From Paraspadella gotoi (lineage: Eukaryota > Chaetognatha), in contig CM119268.1 of the NCBI GenBank assembly GCA_051294375.1, forward strand, positions 21,387,048-21,451,047: a DNA stretch of 64,000 nucleotides. Reading direction: 5' to 3'. A program made the position numbers and the translations under genes. This document shows, in pieces, positions 11,608-22,545 of this stretch. The notes beneath the pieces are model-generated. The model searched no databases and was not told where the DNA came from. It saw only the letters and a program-made list of their open reading frames with translations. Each line of letters opens with the position of its first letter. Positions within the stretch are counted from its first letter, which is position 1.

Positions 11608-11880
11608 AGATGGCATCTGTCCAGATCTCTTCTTACCCAATGGCATCTGTCAAAATCCATATCCCTCGGCATGGCCTCTGTCAAAATCTCATCTCTCCAC
11701 ATGCCATCTGCAAAAATCTCATCTCTTACAATGGCATCTGTCAAAATCGCATCTCTCCACAAGGTATCTGCAAAAATATCATCTCTTACAATGGCATCTG
11801 TCAAAATCTCATCTCTCCACAAGGTATCTGCAAAAATATCATCTCTTTCAATGGCATCTGTCGAAATGACATCTGTCGAT
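11608..11880. repeat. 30-bp tandem repeat, about nine units
   Basis: Units alternate between ATGGCATCTGTCAAAATCTC and AAGGTATCTGCAAAAATATC, each followed by a short ATCTCT tail, which makes a 60-bp higher-order pair. 30 is a multiple of three, so frames stay open on both strands. The minus strand encodes a 10-residue repeat of the form ILTDAIVRDE/IFADTLWRDE. There is no splice signal or codon evidence that it is translated. Confidence 0.85.
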
Positions 11881-11889
11881 AGAAAAGAG

Positions 11890-12775
11890 ACAGAAGACGC
11901 TTCGTTTGGATTCGAAGTCAAGAAAATAAAAAAAGGAAAAAAAAGAAAAGTCGATATTTGACTGGCAAAAGAAAAATATTTTCCAAGACGAAGTCATTTA
12001 TGACTTCGATGAATTTTTTATTTTAAAAAACGGAGAAATACAGGGTGATCCAAAGAAACACGGTTTAAATTTTTTTTTTTTTACAGTGAAAAAGAAATGA
12101 TAATCTTTAAAATAAGTGACATAGATTCCTGAGAAAAACACTTATCTTTTAAATAGAGAAAACAAAGTAGCCAACGGTTTATAGATCTGTATTTACTCTT
12201 CCCATTTTCATCGAATAACCCGATATTTCCGCCTCTTTTGGAGTGGCGCCATCTAACCATCTAGGATAATTATCGCAAGGGTCGATTAAAACTTCGGTTA
12301 AAAATTAAAAAAGTTACATATCATCATTTATATTTTAGCACAAATTATTACAAATAAACTTGGATAATACGATATTTTTAAATAAAATTTTATTCTTTTG
12401 GTGCGACATTGAACTTTCGATATTCTTTAAAATTATTCATATTAATCCATAAGTTAAATTAGTTAAATAATAACATCTCCTCTTACCGGTTGTCAAATGT
12501 TTCTTTCCTCCGTGAAAAAAAAAGTGGAGAAGAAAAAAGAAGAAATTTAGTTTGTTTTACTTTTTCCTTTTTTTTCTCTTCTTTGGTCCGTCTGTCCTTT
12601 TGGAGTCTGTCTGTCCCTCCTGAGGTCCGTCGATCCGTCTTCGTTTCTGCCGCGACACTGAGTCCCTCGCGTGACGAACGCCGACTTTTATACTCAGGAC
12701 GAGACGGACTTTTTTAAAAGGGCGGAGGGGGGGGGGGCGAAGGGTAGGAGCCTTTAAGGTCGGGACACGATCTCT
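11890..12775. other. Gene-free stretch
   Basis: CAGGGTGATCCAAAGAAACA at about 12041 resembles a mariner-type terminus, but no partner end was found. GTCCGTC/GTCTGTC words occur at 12590-12640. No exon is supported. Confidence 0.4.
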
Positions 12776-13143
12776 GTGAAAACGACGACGACGACGACGA
12801 TGACGATGAAGGGAGACAAAGACGACCATGTCGAAGACAAGGGCGACGACGACAAATACGAGGTCAAAGGCGACGACGTCAATGATAATGACAAAAACGA
12901 TGACATGGATAAAGTCGACAATTTAAAAGACGACGACGATAATGATGATGACATCAACGATGACATGGATAAGGGCGACGATGAAAAAGGCGACGACGAT
13001 GATGACAAAAACTACTTTAAATAAATCGACAAAAATTTCGAATAAATGACTATGACGACTCAACGACGATGACAATTTAATGACATTCAGGACGACGAAG
13101 ATGACAAAGACGACAACGAAAACTACAAACGGAAATATTAGTG

Positions 13144-13151
13144 ACCATGAG
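13144..13151 (+). other. Target-site duplication, left (ACCATGAG)
   Basis: Identical to 13241-13248 on the far side of the inserted element. An 8-bp duplication is the rule for hAT-family transposons. Confidence 0.8.
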
Positions 13152-13240
13152 CAGGTGCGGCGAGAGAGGGGTTTCATTCGCCCCAGGGGGACCCGGCCAG
13201 GGGGCCAGTGGGGGGCCCGCCATTTCTCTCGACGCCCCTG
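13152..13240. mobile_element. 89-bp hAT-type MITE
   Basis: The element starts CAGGTGCGGCGAGAGAG and, read from the other end, starts CAGGGGCGTCGAGAGA. This gives imperfect terminal inverted repeats of about 16 bp, matching at 13-14 positions. It is flanked by an exact 8-bp duplication, ACCATGAG. The CAGGGGCG terminus and 8-bp target duplication are known hallmarks of hAT elements. The interior is very GC-rich (GGGGGACCCGGCCAGGGGGC), unlike the GAC triplet tract it sits in. It has no coding capacity and would need a transposase from elsewhere. Confidence 0.8.
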
Positions 13241-13472
13241 ACCATGAGTATGACAAAGACGACAACGACGACGACGACGACGACGATTCACAGACAAAGT
13301 GAACTACGACGACGACGACGACGACAATGATGACGACGACGACGACTACCACAAATATGACGTCATCGAAGTCAAAGAAAAAAAATATTTCGTGATCGAA
13401 AGGAAAATTTAACGTGAGATTTAATCGAGAGAGACCAAAGCCTCTTGACAGTCATTTGGGTGAGGAAACAGT

Positions 13473-13476
<4 letters not shown>

Positions 13477-13517
<41 letters not shown>

Positions 13518-13529
13518 CTTCTCTCTCTC

Positions 13530-13578
<49 letters not shown>
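13477..13578. repeat. (CT)n microsatellite, interrupted
   Basis: CT array with CCTC and TTCT interruptions. Confidence 0.95.
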
Positions 13579-13581
<3 letters not shown>

Positions 13582-13599
13582 CGTATAACTTTTTTTAAT

Positions 13600-14170
13600 G
13601 GCTCATGCGAAAATAATGTCGGATACATTAATGCTGCATTCTTTCATCTTTAGTGTTTTTTAAACTGCAAAATCAGACTAACATTAGAACCTCTTACTAT
13701 TACAAAGACGGACTCAAAAAATGACATCGACTGACCTACCTTTTATTGAGGCATGAAAGTTACAAAGCTCTGTCTTGATCCGCTGAAAACTTATTTTCTT
13801 TCTTTAGTACTAAAAACTCAAGATCAAAATTGCTAATCTATTGTAAATATTTCGGTCTAAATTCTATAGATTCCGATATTATATGGCTACTCGGAAAGAA
13901 ATAAGATAAATATGCGCTAGTGAAAAATAAAATCGTGATTTAGATTTAACATTAGATTTAAATGTTGTCCACCCACAAGTCCCGTTTTCAACTTCGCTGA
14001 AAATGACTAAGGATAAAAACTACGACTATTAAAAAAGTTAACGATAATAAAACAATAAAAACCGAAAGAATTAAAAAAAATTACAACTAAATGAGACTGA
14101 GAAAAGTTAAATTTATAAAATCGCTAACCTTCGTAGTTTCATTTCGTGATTCATACTTTATTTTTTTTTA
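13600..14170. other. AT-rich gene-free stretch
   Basis: No repeat array or exon is apparent. Confidence 0.5.
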
Positions 14171-14174
14171 CAAG

Positions 14175-14252
14175 GAAGTCGCACGGGAATTGGACAAAGA
14201 GGGTGGGCCGGTGGCTAAAGATTTTTTGAAAAGAATTTGTGACTTTAGATAA
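14175..14252 (+). CDS. Candidate short last exon
   Basis: A T-run followed by ACAAG acts as a plausible acceptor. 25 codons then run to TAA with a helical, charged composition (LDKEGGPVAKDFLKR). The segment is higher in GC than its neighbours. It is short enough to be chance, and I do not recognise it. Confidence 0.2.
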   Translation, partial: EVARELDKEGGPVAKDFLKRICDFR

Positions 14253-14596
14253 CTGATATCACTCGATAGAATGATGGTGTACTTAGCAATTAGACATTAG
14301 CCATTAACCGTAGGATAATAGTTAACACTGTTAAGGTTTATTTCAAGAGAAATAAAAACTCTAGATAAAATTACTAATAAAACCGTAAAAAGTTTTAAAG
14401 TCCCGTCACGAACAGTTTTCTACACAATTCGGAAATGATAATTTCCCGTCAATTTTTTCGCCTCGAGAAAAAAAAATAGAAAAGAAATTCTGGGGATCAT
14501 AAAAAAACAAACATTTTATTAATATTTTCCGTTTTATTTTTTTTTCTAAGAAAAAGATTAAGACGGAGATTTAAAACCTGTCGATTCGGTCACCCG

Positions 14597-14599
<3 letters not shown>

Positions 14600-14678
<79 letters not shown>

Positions 14679-14692
14679 GAGAGAGAGAGAGA
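14600..14692. repeat. (GA)n microsatellite
   Basis: GA array with one GGAAA interruption near its end. Confidence 0.95.
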
Positions 14693-14759
14693 GGTGTCGA
14701 ATTCCGAGTCGACAACCTAAAAATTAATGTCGTCTCAATTACCAGAATTGGGAGATGCG

Positions 14760-15060
14760 TGTATTAAGAAGGAAGGTTATTTTGGGGGACAAAGGAAGGA
14801 CATAGAAGACAATGTATGAGACATAGTAGAAAGCACTAAAGACATAGAGGGAGTTATTTGGAAGTCTGAAAAACTATATATAGATAGACATAGTACATAG
14901 TTCAGGTACATAGAGGGAGACTGTGGGAGAACTGACGGATAATGTAGATAGACATTGGAAGAACTAAAGGACAAAGAGGAAGACAAAGGGAGGGCTGAGC
15001 GACAATTTAGAGAATTTAAATAGACATTGGAAGAACTACGGGACAGAATAGAAGAGATTT
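14760..15060. repeat. Imperfect purine-rich repeats with ACATAG/GACAAAG words
   Basis: Loose repetition of GGAAGAACT..GGACA and ATAGACATTGG words, spaced irregularly. No exon is supported. Confidence 0.45.
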
Positions 15061-15287
15061 AGATATCTTTTTCATATATTATTTTTATAAACTGGTTAGT
15101 TTTCTTTCACGCGTTAGAATACATTATTATAACCCGGTCCCCGGATATTTCTGATTTATATGTAGAAATGTAGTAGAGAACTAAACAAGAGGATCTAAAA
15201 AAAAACATTGCAGAGATATAACGTTACAGTTTTACCATTATATACAAACTCACAACTACACAAATAAATTTACTGGTTTCAAAATCT

Positions 15288-15437
15288 TTAATCGATCTTC
15301 GTGATCCAACTTTCGTTGTGAAGATCGAATGTAGATTTTCCCGCCAAAAATGAGACGAAGAAGTGAAAATTGAGACCATCGAGCGTGAGGCCGGTGATCG
15401 GTGAAACAGTCCTACCATTTGAAGTTGTCATAGTAAC
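15288..15437 (-). CDS. Candidate C-terminal exon, minus strand
   Basis: On the minus strand TTTTCTTCATAG precedes the exon. 49 codons then run without a stop to a TAA at 15288. The product alternates hydrophobic and polar residues (SPITGLTLDGLNFHFFVSFL), suggesting beta strands. It also has an ATG at its third codon, so it could be a first exon or a small protein. No family is recognised. It may belong with the other minus-strand candidates at 19725-24247. Confidence 0.35.
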   Translation of the reverse strand, partial: VTMTTSNGRTVSPITGLTLDGLNFHFFVSFLAGKSTFDLHNESWITKID

Positions 15438-15439
15438 CT

Positions 15440-16400
15440 ATGAAGAAAATACACGTCGCTTCAGTGATTTGTTATGTACGGTATTTTAACCTGATACGTC
15501 AAATGATTCATGAAATACTGACTGGTAGGGTATCAGTTAATCCCTCTTGTGTATGTTTTTCATACTTATGTAGTTAATGATCAGAATTTCGGTCATGAAA
15601 TTAATAAATTCGTGTATTATAATAATAATTTAATTTAATAATATAATTTATATGGTTATTTTACTTCATACCTAACTGAAAAAAAAACTATGATATGCTT
15701 TTTAAGCCAATTCTTCAAACATTTGTAATCATGTTAATAAGTGTAAAGCGTAAGAAAGTAACAGTTCAACTTGCCGTTTCTTGTTTATCAAATATAACGT
15801 CTTTTAAATGTTAAATGTTAAATGTTCAGTTCCTAATAATATAATAATTTCTTTAAAACTTTTAGGCTTTATAGTAAACGAACTTCAATTTAGAGTATAG
15901 GCCGAAACATTGTGTTTATACTATCCTTATATCCTATCCTTTTCTACCATTAACCTATCTGTTTATTTATAATTGTAATATTTAATTTGTACATCGACTT
16001 TCTTCTTAGTTTTTTCCTTTTTCTTATTTTTGTTTTTATTTTTAAAAATCTATTTCCTTTTTCGCTTTTTCTTTTTCTCTTTCATCCAAAGATTCCCAAC
16101 ATTGTCATTGTTCTATCTCGATGAAAACAAACGTGGCTTCTAATCTTTTTCCCCAAACAATTTTTCAATTTCTCTTTCATTGTCTCGACTTTGAGAAAAA
16201 CCCAGGTGTCGATCTTTGTCGGTCTTTCGTCGGTCTTTCCGAGGTCATCGAAGCCACGGCGGGATCGTGATCGGGATCGAGATCGAGACCTGAGACAATG
16301 CAACTATAATCTACCACGTGACTGGAAGTCGGGAGGAAAAAAGAAGCCAACTTGCGATGCCTATTGTCTCTCTCTCTCTCTCTCTCTCCTCCTCTTCCGC
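15440..16400. other. Gene-free AT-rich stretch upstream of the RRM gene
   Basis: AT-rich DNA with no tandem array, then a short GATCGG/GATCGA repeat (16263-16288) and (CT)n at 16369-16388 just upstream of the TATA box. Confidence 0.5.
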
Positions 16401-16421
16401 ATCCTGTTTTCGATCCGCGGG

Positions 16422-16430
16422 TATAAAAAT
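16422..16430 (+). promoter_or_regulatory. TATA box of the RRM-protein gene
   Basis: TATAAAAAT in a GC-rich context (GCGGG upstream, AGCCCC downstream). It lies about 280 bp before the start codon at 16705. Transcription would be expected to begin about 25-30 bp downstream, near 16455. No intron is needed in the roughly 250-base leader. Confidence 0.6.
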
Positions 16431-16704
16431 AGCCCCATGTTCTCCCTTACCACAGAATCACGAATTCTAAAAATAAATAAACGCTGCCGAATTTTTGCAA
16501 TTTCTTAGCGCTCTTGTCAAAAACAAAAAACCAAAAACTTCACTCCCATTTTTCTTACAAATTTTTAATCAAAATTACATTCCTAAAAACATTACTTTTT
16601 GTTTTCAACGCCTGATCCCGAACTAATAAAAAAACCCTACTCATTTCTATCAAAATTCCATCGAACTCACTTTTCTCCAGCCTAAACTCAACCAAAATCT
16701 CACG

Positions 16705-16962
16705 ATGCCTTCCACGTCCACGACTCCCTCCGCCACGGACGACCGCCCTCTCGCCACCCAAGCCAAGATCTTCGTCGGCGGTCTCCCGCTCTCCGCCACC
16801 TCTGCAGATGTCCACGCCCATTTTTCACGATTTGGCGAAGTCGCCTCCGCGACTGTGATGCTCGATCGAGTCACGGGCGAATCGAGAGGCTTCGGCTTCG
16901 TTCTTTTCGCTTCGATGGAGGACGCGGACAGAACGTTGAAGGCCGAGAGGCATCAAATTCTG
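16705..16962 (+). CDS. Three-RRM RNA-binding protein, exon 1
   Basis: This exon starts at the first ATG after the TATA box and encodes 86 residues, ending in phase 0 at CTG|gtgagt. It carries most of RRM1. RNP2 is KIFVGGL at residues 24-30 and RNP1 is RGFGFVLF at about 63-70. These are close to the hnRNP A/B, Musashi and DAZAP1 type, where the aromatic residues of RNP1 and RNP2 stack on RNA bases. A Thr/Ser/Pro-rich leader of about 20 residues precedes the domain. The last part of RRM1 (GKPVTTRLA) is encoded by exon 2, so the intron splits the domain near its last strand. Coding GC is far above flanking DNA. Identification as an RRM protein is firm; the orthologue is not identified. Confidence 0.93.
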
Positions 16963-17582
16963 GTGAGTCTATTTTTATTGTTTGTTCCCGTCTTAAATTC
17001 TGCCTTCTCATTTCTCTTGATCATTCTCATACTCATTTACTCACTCATTCAATCAAACATTGACTCCTTTACTGACTAGTTTACTAACTCATTCACTCAT
17101 TCATTCAATCAAACTTTTCCCACTTTTTAAATGCCTAACTCAGCATTTACTCACTCACATTTACTCACTACTTTATAGAATTTAACTATTTTTAAAGTAA
17201 CTCGCTCGTTCTTTATCTCACTAATTCATTCAGGTATTCATTCACTCGTTTATACTGTTTCACTTTCTACTTTTCACTTATTCACTTATTCCTTACTCAT
17301 TCACTCGCTCACTCATTTACTCACTTACTCCCTTTTTCATTTTCTTACTCACACACCCACCGACACAATATTTCACTCACTAAATTTCTCAGTCACAAAA
17401 TCGCACACTCTCTTTCTCCCTTACTCATTTACTCACTTACTCAGCCACCCACTCTCACTTACTCTCACATACTTTCACTTACTTTCTTTTAAAAATCTCC
17501 TTTTTTCGTTTCAAGAAAGTTCGAATCACTTATCATAACATGAATTCTCACTAATTTTTCTTTCCCTTTCTCTCCCTCACAG
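16963..17582 (+). other. Intron of the RRM gene
   Basis: 620-bp GT-AG intron (gtgagt ... ttccctttctctccctcacag). It is filled with a degenerate CATTCACT/TTACTCAC array, roughly 17030-17490. Confidence 0.9.
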
Positions 17583-18923
17583 GGAAAGCCCGTCACGACC
17601 CGCTTGGCCCTTCCACGCGGCGACCAGCAACTCGATCAGTTCCGCCCTCGCAAAGTCTTCGTCGGCTCCCTTTCGATCGACATTCCCGAAGGCGCCTTCC
17701 GCGACCTCATCGAAAAAGAGGGCGGCCGCATCGAGGATATTCGCTTCGAACCCCAACGCGGCTTTGCTATTGTGGACTTTGCCTCCGCCGATGACGCCCA
17801 GCGGCTCGTCGACACGCGCCATTTCCTCCTAGGCGGTGTTATGCTGCGGGCCAAGTTCGCTAATCGCAACGCCAAGCGGCTCGTCGACACTCGCCTCCTC
17901 GTCAGCGGCATTCCAGATTTTTATGACATCTACCAAGTTTACAATCTCTTCGGATTCTTCGGCAAAGTACTCGACGCCCGTCTGTTACACGACCCGCTTC
18001 GCGACTGCTGCGAAGCGTGCCACGCTGGCGCGGCGTTGATTCACTTTGCCGACGACGACTTAGCTCTCAATCTTCACCGCCAGGGGACGATCGCTCTCGG
18101 AGACGAGGAAGTCGGTTTGACGGTGAAATTGATAGAGGAAGAGGTGGAGGAAGAGATGAAGAAGGCGAGGGAGGAAAGAGAGAGGAAAAGAGAGAGGAAG
18201 GAAAAGAAAGCGAAGGAAGAAGAAGCGAGAAGAGGGAGGATGACCTGGCGTCGTAAGACGTCTCAATCTGCGAGCGGCTCGTCCACGGACTTTTTCTCCA
18301 GCTCCTCCTCTGACTCGTCCTCCTCCCGACCTTCGAGTCGTTCCTCCAATGACTGTTCCTCCTATTCCTCATCCACATCTCGACCTTCCAGTGGCTCGTC
18401 CACCTGCTCCGACTCTGAGGAAGAAGATTTTTTTTTTAAGTTGGCATCCGAATTCGGGGTCGTTGTCAACAGAGACGTTTCCTCCTCATCCTCCTCCTCC
18501 TCCTCCTCCTCTCCATCAGGCGCCCTCAATTACTTCAAAACCTCCAAAGAAATCCATAGCGAGAATCTCACGGCCGCGTTCCACGCGGGGCTACTTCCGT
18601 CCATCGCCCCGCACGGCTACTGCCTCTCTCAACCCAAGTTCATCCACAGCCCGATGGGCGGGACCCTTGTGCCTACCAGGGCCAGATATATCCAACCGGC
18701 CGACAACTACTTTCTCACTCCTCCAACGAAGCCACGACCCTCGGCTCCAGCTGCTCCTGCAGCGAGAGGCTTTCCCGATTCAATGCTGGATGCGTTGGAG
18801 CAGGCGCGGCGGGAGCGGCGGGAATTCATCAAGGGGCTGGAGAAGGAAATGGAGGAGCTGATGCAGCGGCGCAGTGAAGCGGATTGCGCGGCGGAAGCTG
18901 CGTTCGGCAATACGGACGCTTAA
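17583..18923 (+). CDS. Three-RRM RNA-binding protein, exon 2
   Basis: 446 codons and TAA complete a 532-residue protein. It finishes RRM1, then carries RRM2 (KVFVGSLSIDI as RNP2; RGFAIVDF as RNP1) and RRM3 (RLLVSGIPDFYDIYQVYNLF and AGAALIHF, a weaker RNP1 without the usual aromatics). RRM2 and RRM3 are nearly adjacent. A strongly charged helix of Glu/Lys/Arg follows, then about 70 residues of Ser-rich sequence with acidic SEEED, a second poly-Ser tract, and a C-terminal region ending in a second charged helix (RRERREFIKGLEKEMEELMQ). The tandem RRMs suggest a nuclear or cytoplasmic mRNA-binding regulator such as a splicing or stability factor; that role is inferred from the domains. RRM3 may be protein-binding rather than RNA-binding. 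It is not a DBHS (NONO/PSPC1) protein, because the NOPS segment is not recognisable. Confidence 0.93.
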   Translation, partial: GKPVTTRLALPRGDQQLDQFRPRKVFVGSLSIDIPEGAFRDLIEKEGGRIEDIRFEPQRGFAIVDFASADDAQRLVDTRHFLLGGVMLRAKFANRNAKRLVDTRLLVSGIPDFYDIYQVYNLFGFFGKVLDARLLHDPLRDCCEACHAGAALIHFADDDLALNLHRQGTIALGDEEVGLTVKLIEEEVEEEMKKAREERERKRERKEKKAKEEEARRGRMTWRRKTSQSASGSSTDFFSSSSSDSSSSRPSSRSSNDCSSYSSSTSRPSSGSSTCSDSEEEDFFFKLASEFGVVVNRDVSSSSSSSSSSSPSGALNYFKTSKEIHSENLTAAFHAGLLPSIAPHGYCLSQPKFIHSPMGGTLVPTRARYIQPADNYFLTPPTKPRPSAPAAPAARGFPDSMLDALEQARRERREFIKGLEKEMEELMQRRSEADCAAEAAFGNTDA

Positions 18924-19724
18924 AACTTAAAAAAGATTTTTTTTTTTTTATTTTCGAAGCTTAAAAACTCAGAGTTATTATATTAAGTTATATTAAGTTT
19001 TTGTTTTCGATTATGAATTTCACATCGTTATTTCCTTTCGTTTCGTTGTCTTTGGATGATAGAAGACGTTTTAGATTGTTTAAACAACGATTTTATTATT
19101 ATAAGACGGACATGTTTCGGCTTTAGTCATACAAGCCTTCATCGGCGTCAAAGATAGAATTTCACATCGAAAAGTTTTATTCTCAATTATTTCATTATTA
19201 TTTTTATTTTATTCTTAATTATTTTATTCTTTTTGTTATTATTACTGTTTTATTATTAACTGTTACTTTAAAATATTATTATTATTATTCCAGTCAATTT
19301 TACTGTTATTTGTTGTTGCATTAGCAATTCTTTCAAGTTTTGTTTCCAGTTTTAATTTTGTTCAGCGTTGTTATGATTGATGGAACGATGTGTATATTCT
19401 TTATATTCACAATATATGTATAAAAACTATAAATCGAGGATTTTATGATTAACTTCTGGTACAGTTAAGTGAATCTAATGTTAAAATCACATTGAATACA
19501 TTATGCAAAGAGAAAGTTAAGAATCAAAATTTAGCTACTATATAAGTATATAATTTATATATTTTATAATGATAATTCCACCATAACAAATGTAGCAAAC
19601 AACAAAAAACTATGTCTAATAATTTCGCTAATATTTTACGTTACGTTATTTTACGAATTACTTAGTTTTACTTAATAACTAAAAATGGTTATTTATATTA
19701 TTTCTAATCTCAAGTCAAACTAAC
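18924..19724. other. 3' flank of the RRM gene, gene-free
   Basis: AT-rich DNA. I did not find a canonical AATAAA close after the stop codon, so the 3' end is not defined. No repeat array. Confidence 0.5.
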
Positions 19725-19887
19725 CTGACCCATTGAAGGGAACCCGAATCGGATTTCCTCGGTCGCAGAGGATTCCTCGATGATGTGGGAATCATGAAGC
19801 TGACCGTCAGGGTGTGCTCGTTGGAAAAGCGATCCCCACTCAACGTTACCTTCGTTCGTAGGGTGGCTGTCCAGTCGATGGGGAGGC
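19725..19887 (-). CDS. Candidate internal exon, minus strand, beta-rich
   Basis: On the minus strand CCGAAACTTCAG precedes the exon at 19887 and GTCAG|gttagt follows at 19725. The 163 bases read as 2 + 53 codons + 2. The translation is well mixed, with alternating strands (IDWTATLRTKVTLSGDRF, HTLTVSFMIP) and a basic end. GC is about 50% in AT-rich surroundings. I do not recognise the family. It shares its starting phase, and a loose T-A-x-(F/L)-K/R pattern, with candidates at 22418-22545 and 24114-24247. Confidence 0.45.
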
Positions 19888-19889
19888 CT

Positions 19890-21136
19890 GAAGTTTCGGA
19901 AGTCATGGGTCAATCAAATTATCTATTAAATCAAAGCAAGATTATCAATCAATCAATCAATCAATCAATCTAAAAAATACTTAAATAAATCATTATTTAA
20001 AATAATCGGAGACTGATTGGTTTGAAGAAAGACTACCTAAAATAGGCTATAGTAAAAATTGTGGGAAGAAGCAAGAAATAAAGAAATTATTTGGTTCTCA
20101 TTCCAAGTTACTACATTATAAATACGTATTCATATACCTAGTACATATTCGTATTAATGAAAGTTCTGACATTAGCTCAGTTTGGCATCAAATATGAATC
20201 AACTACCCCCAAACGGAATGGTCCTTTAATAAGGCAGGATGGACTAGTCAAACCAACGCCTTCAAGGTTCTGACTTAAACCTTACCCTTTAATAAAAAAA
20301 AGAAAACATAATATTACATTACATTACCTTATATAAGGTAACATCTGTCGCAGAAATGCCAACGACCAATATTTATCTTTTTCTTTCCTTCTTTCTATCC
20401 ATTTTTTTCTTTCTTTCTATTTATCTTTCTCTCCATCCCTACATCTTTCCAGAGTCACCGCCCGCAAATGTTTACAGCTCCACTTTCGGGAAAAACACGA
20501 AACGGGGATAAAAAAAATCTGCGACTGAGTAAAATATATGAGCATCTCGACCCTGGAGAGAGACAGAGAGAGAGAGAGTCTTTCTAATTCTATGAAATAT
20601 TTTTTTTTTCAAATAACCTTATCAACAAAAGAAATGACTCTAATAACGTATTAATAAAAACCATTGATAACTAAATTAAAATATTCTTTCCCTTAAATGC
20701 GCCAAGACAAATGACCGACTGACCGACGGACAGACACAGACAGACAGACCAAATAGCTCGTCAAATTTTCCCCGGCCTCTTCATGCCCTATTTTGGCTTC
20801 TTTTGGCCTTTTTTTTGGCCTGAAGACCTAAAGGAAGAGGGTTTCATGTTTAAACGTCTCCATTAAAGATTCCAAGGTGAAGGAATTTTGGCCTCAAGAC
20901 GAAAATTAAAAAAATTAAGAAGCAGACGACGTTACCGAAGATTATTATTACAAACTTGATAATATATTAATTAATTTATTGATACAGTTTGGTCGTCTGA
21001 GTTTCTTAACTTTTTCGAGAAATTGTTTCTTTGTCTCACTATCGCAATAAAAAGTTTTACTGTAAGCGTTTTGAACCTTCGTCAAATATTATTTTGTTTT
21101 ATCGTGAAGAGAAACGAAATTAACTTGCGTCAAAAC

Positions 21137-21204
<68 letters not shown>

Positions 21205-21656
21205 TAAATAATTTTAAAAACACGATTTTAATTCACTCACATCATCTCATTGATTTCGCTCAAATATCACAAAACAAAACCTTTTAAAACTTTTTTCACG
21301 ATTCGCGATTAGAAATATCATTTTAGTATTTTAGTATTTTGGTATTTAGGTATTGTGGTATTGTGGTATTGTGGTATTGTAATCGATTAGTCCATCAATA
21401 ACTTTTCACAATCATCACTAGGGTGAGCGATAATTAGGCTCAAGCCCGAAACGCTTTTTATTTTCAAAGCGAAAACTCGAAATTCTTTTTTTGCCGATTT
21501 GATCACGTGAGAGGAGACAGTTTATCCGGCGACTGATGATCGTTATCAACATCATCGTCATCACCATCATCATCATCATTATCATCATCGTCTTCGAAGT
21601 CGTTAACTCGGCCAGAGTTCGATCTGGTTATGATGGTGATCGCGAGAAAGTTAGGA

Positions 21657-21690
<34 letters not shown>

Positions 21691-22300
21691 AGCAGTTGTC
21701 GTCGTCGTCATCGTCGGCCGCTACCTGTTCTTTTTTTTTAACTTTTTTTCGTCGCCATATTTTTTAAAAAATATTTTAATTTGTTTTCGTCTTTTAATAT
21801 ATTTGTAATTGGGCATTTGCATCATTAATAGAGTGAAACACGAAAGAATTACGTTATTATATTTATGTATCTTTTATATTTATAATATTTTCCACTATTT
21901 TTTTATTTCATTTTCGAAACTCAAACGATGAAACTGATTTAAAAAAAAAAGGATAATAATTATTCGCCCAAGATCAATAATTAAAGTAATAAATATTTGT
22001 TGGTTAATTTTTTGAATTAAAAGTCAATATAATGACTAAAAAGAAAATTTCTAATTTTTTCCTATCTTCGCTCCTATGAATTTGTTTGAGCTGCCTCGAC
22101 TTTCTGGCTGACTTTCAAGATGGCGACGATCGTGGTTTCAAATGTAGTTTGTTTATTACAAATTAAACAGTTCATAATTAAGTCGATAATTAAGTCCATA
22201 AAATCATAAAAAAGTCCATTATTATATAAACAAAAGGTCATAAACAAACGGTCTTAAAACCGTACGACGTCGAAGGCAACTGCCCCTGACTCTTAAACAA
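19890..22300. other. Gene-free stretch between candidate exons and the myosin gene
   Basis: Contains (CAAT)n at 19947-19970, CTTT words near 20380-20430, a GACAGACAGAC run near 20725-20748, (TTAGTA/TTGTGG)TATT steps at 21324-21380, (ATC)n at 21550-21590 and (GTC)n at 21656-21690. No exon is supported. Confidence 0.5.
21144..21199. repeat. (GA)n microsatellite
   Basis: Pure GA array. Confidence 0.95.
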
Positions 22301-22329
22301 TTCTTTACATAAAAAATAATCGGGATATC

Positions 22330-22391
22330 CCGAGTTCACGTTTCTTCATCGTCTTCATAATCGTCGTCGCGTTCTCTCTCTCGAGAAATGG
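22330..22391 (+). other. Mhc: Possible non-coding first exon of the myosin gene
   Basis: The first myosin coding exon has its own acceptor at 22837-22838, so an upstream leader exon is required. The best donor nearby is CAAA|gtaaga at about 22396 in a GC-richer patch. It contains an ATG eight to nine bases before the donor that would open a short out-of-frame reading frame, which weakens the case. A minus-strand exon candidate overlaps just downstream. Confidence 0.2.
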
Positions 22392-22417
22392 GGCAAAGTA
22401 AGACGCTGATATCGAAT

Positions 22418-22545
22418 TCACGGCCATCGGACGTCGAGCCACTTTTCGCCCTCTACGGTCTCGACCGTAAATACAGAATTCTTTCGTCGAATTTTAAATC
22501 GTTCCTTTTGAATGACTCGATATTTGAATCCGGCCGTTCGGTTGT
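22418..22545 (-). CDS. Candidate exon, minus strand, basic
   Basis: On the minus strand CATCAAATTCAG precedes the exon at 22545. Two bases and 41 codons then run to TGA at 22418. The translation is natural in composition (FKYRVIQKERFKIRR, then VETVEGEKWLDV). It is not a known domain that I can name. It lies antisense to the presumed myosin promoter region. An open + strand reading of 53 codons from 22388 overlaps it, so only one of the two can be coding. Confidence 0.35.

Larger units (their letters stand above)
12776..13390. repeat. GAC-rich imperfect triplet tract
   Basis: Repeated GACGAC, GATGAC and AAAGAC words run over 600 bp. The + strand reads as an Asp/Lys-rich product and the minus strand as Val/Ser/Arg runs, as expected from a triplet satellite rather than a gene. 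It is interrupted at 13152-13240 by a transposon insertion. Confidence 0.85.

Noticed and set aside
12041-12070. Mariner-like terminus CAGGGTGATCCAAAG
   Set aside because: No matching inverted end or TA target duplication was found nearby.
12776-13352. Asp/Lys-rich and Arg/Val-rich open frames
   Set aside because: Products of a GAC triplet tract, open on both strands, and interrupted by a MITE.
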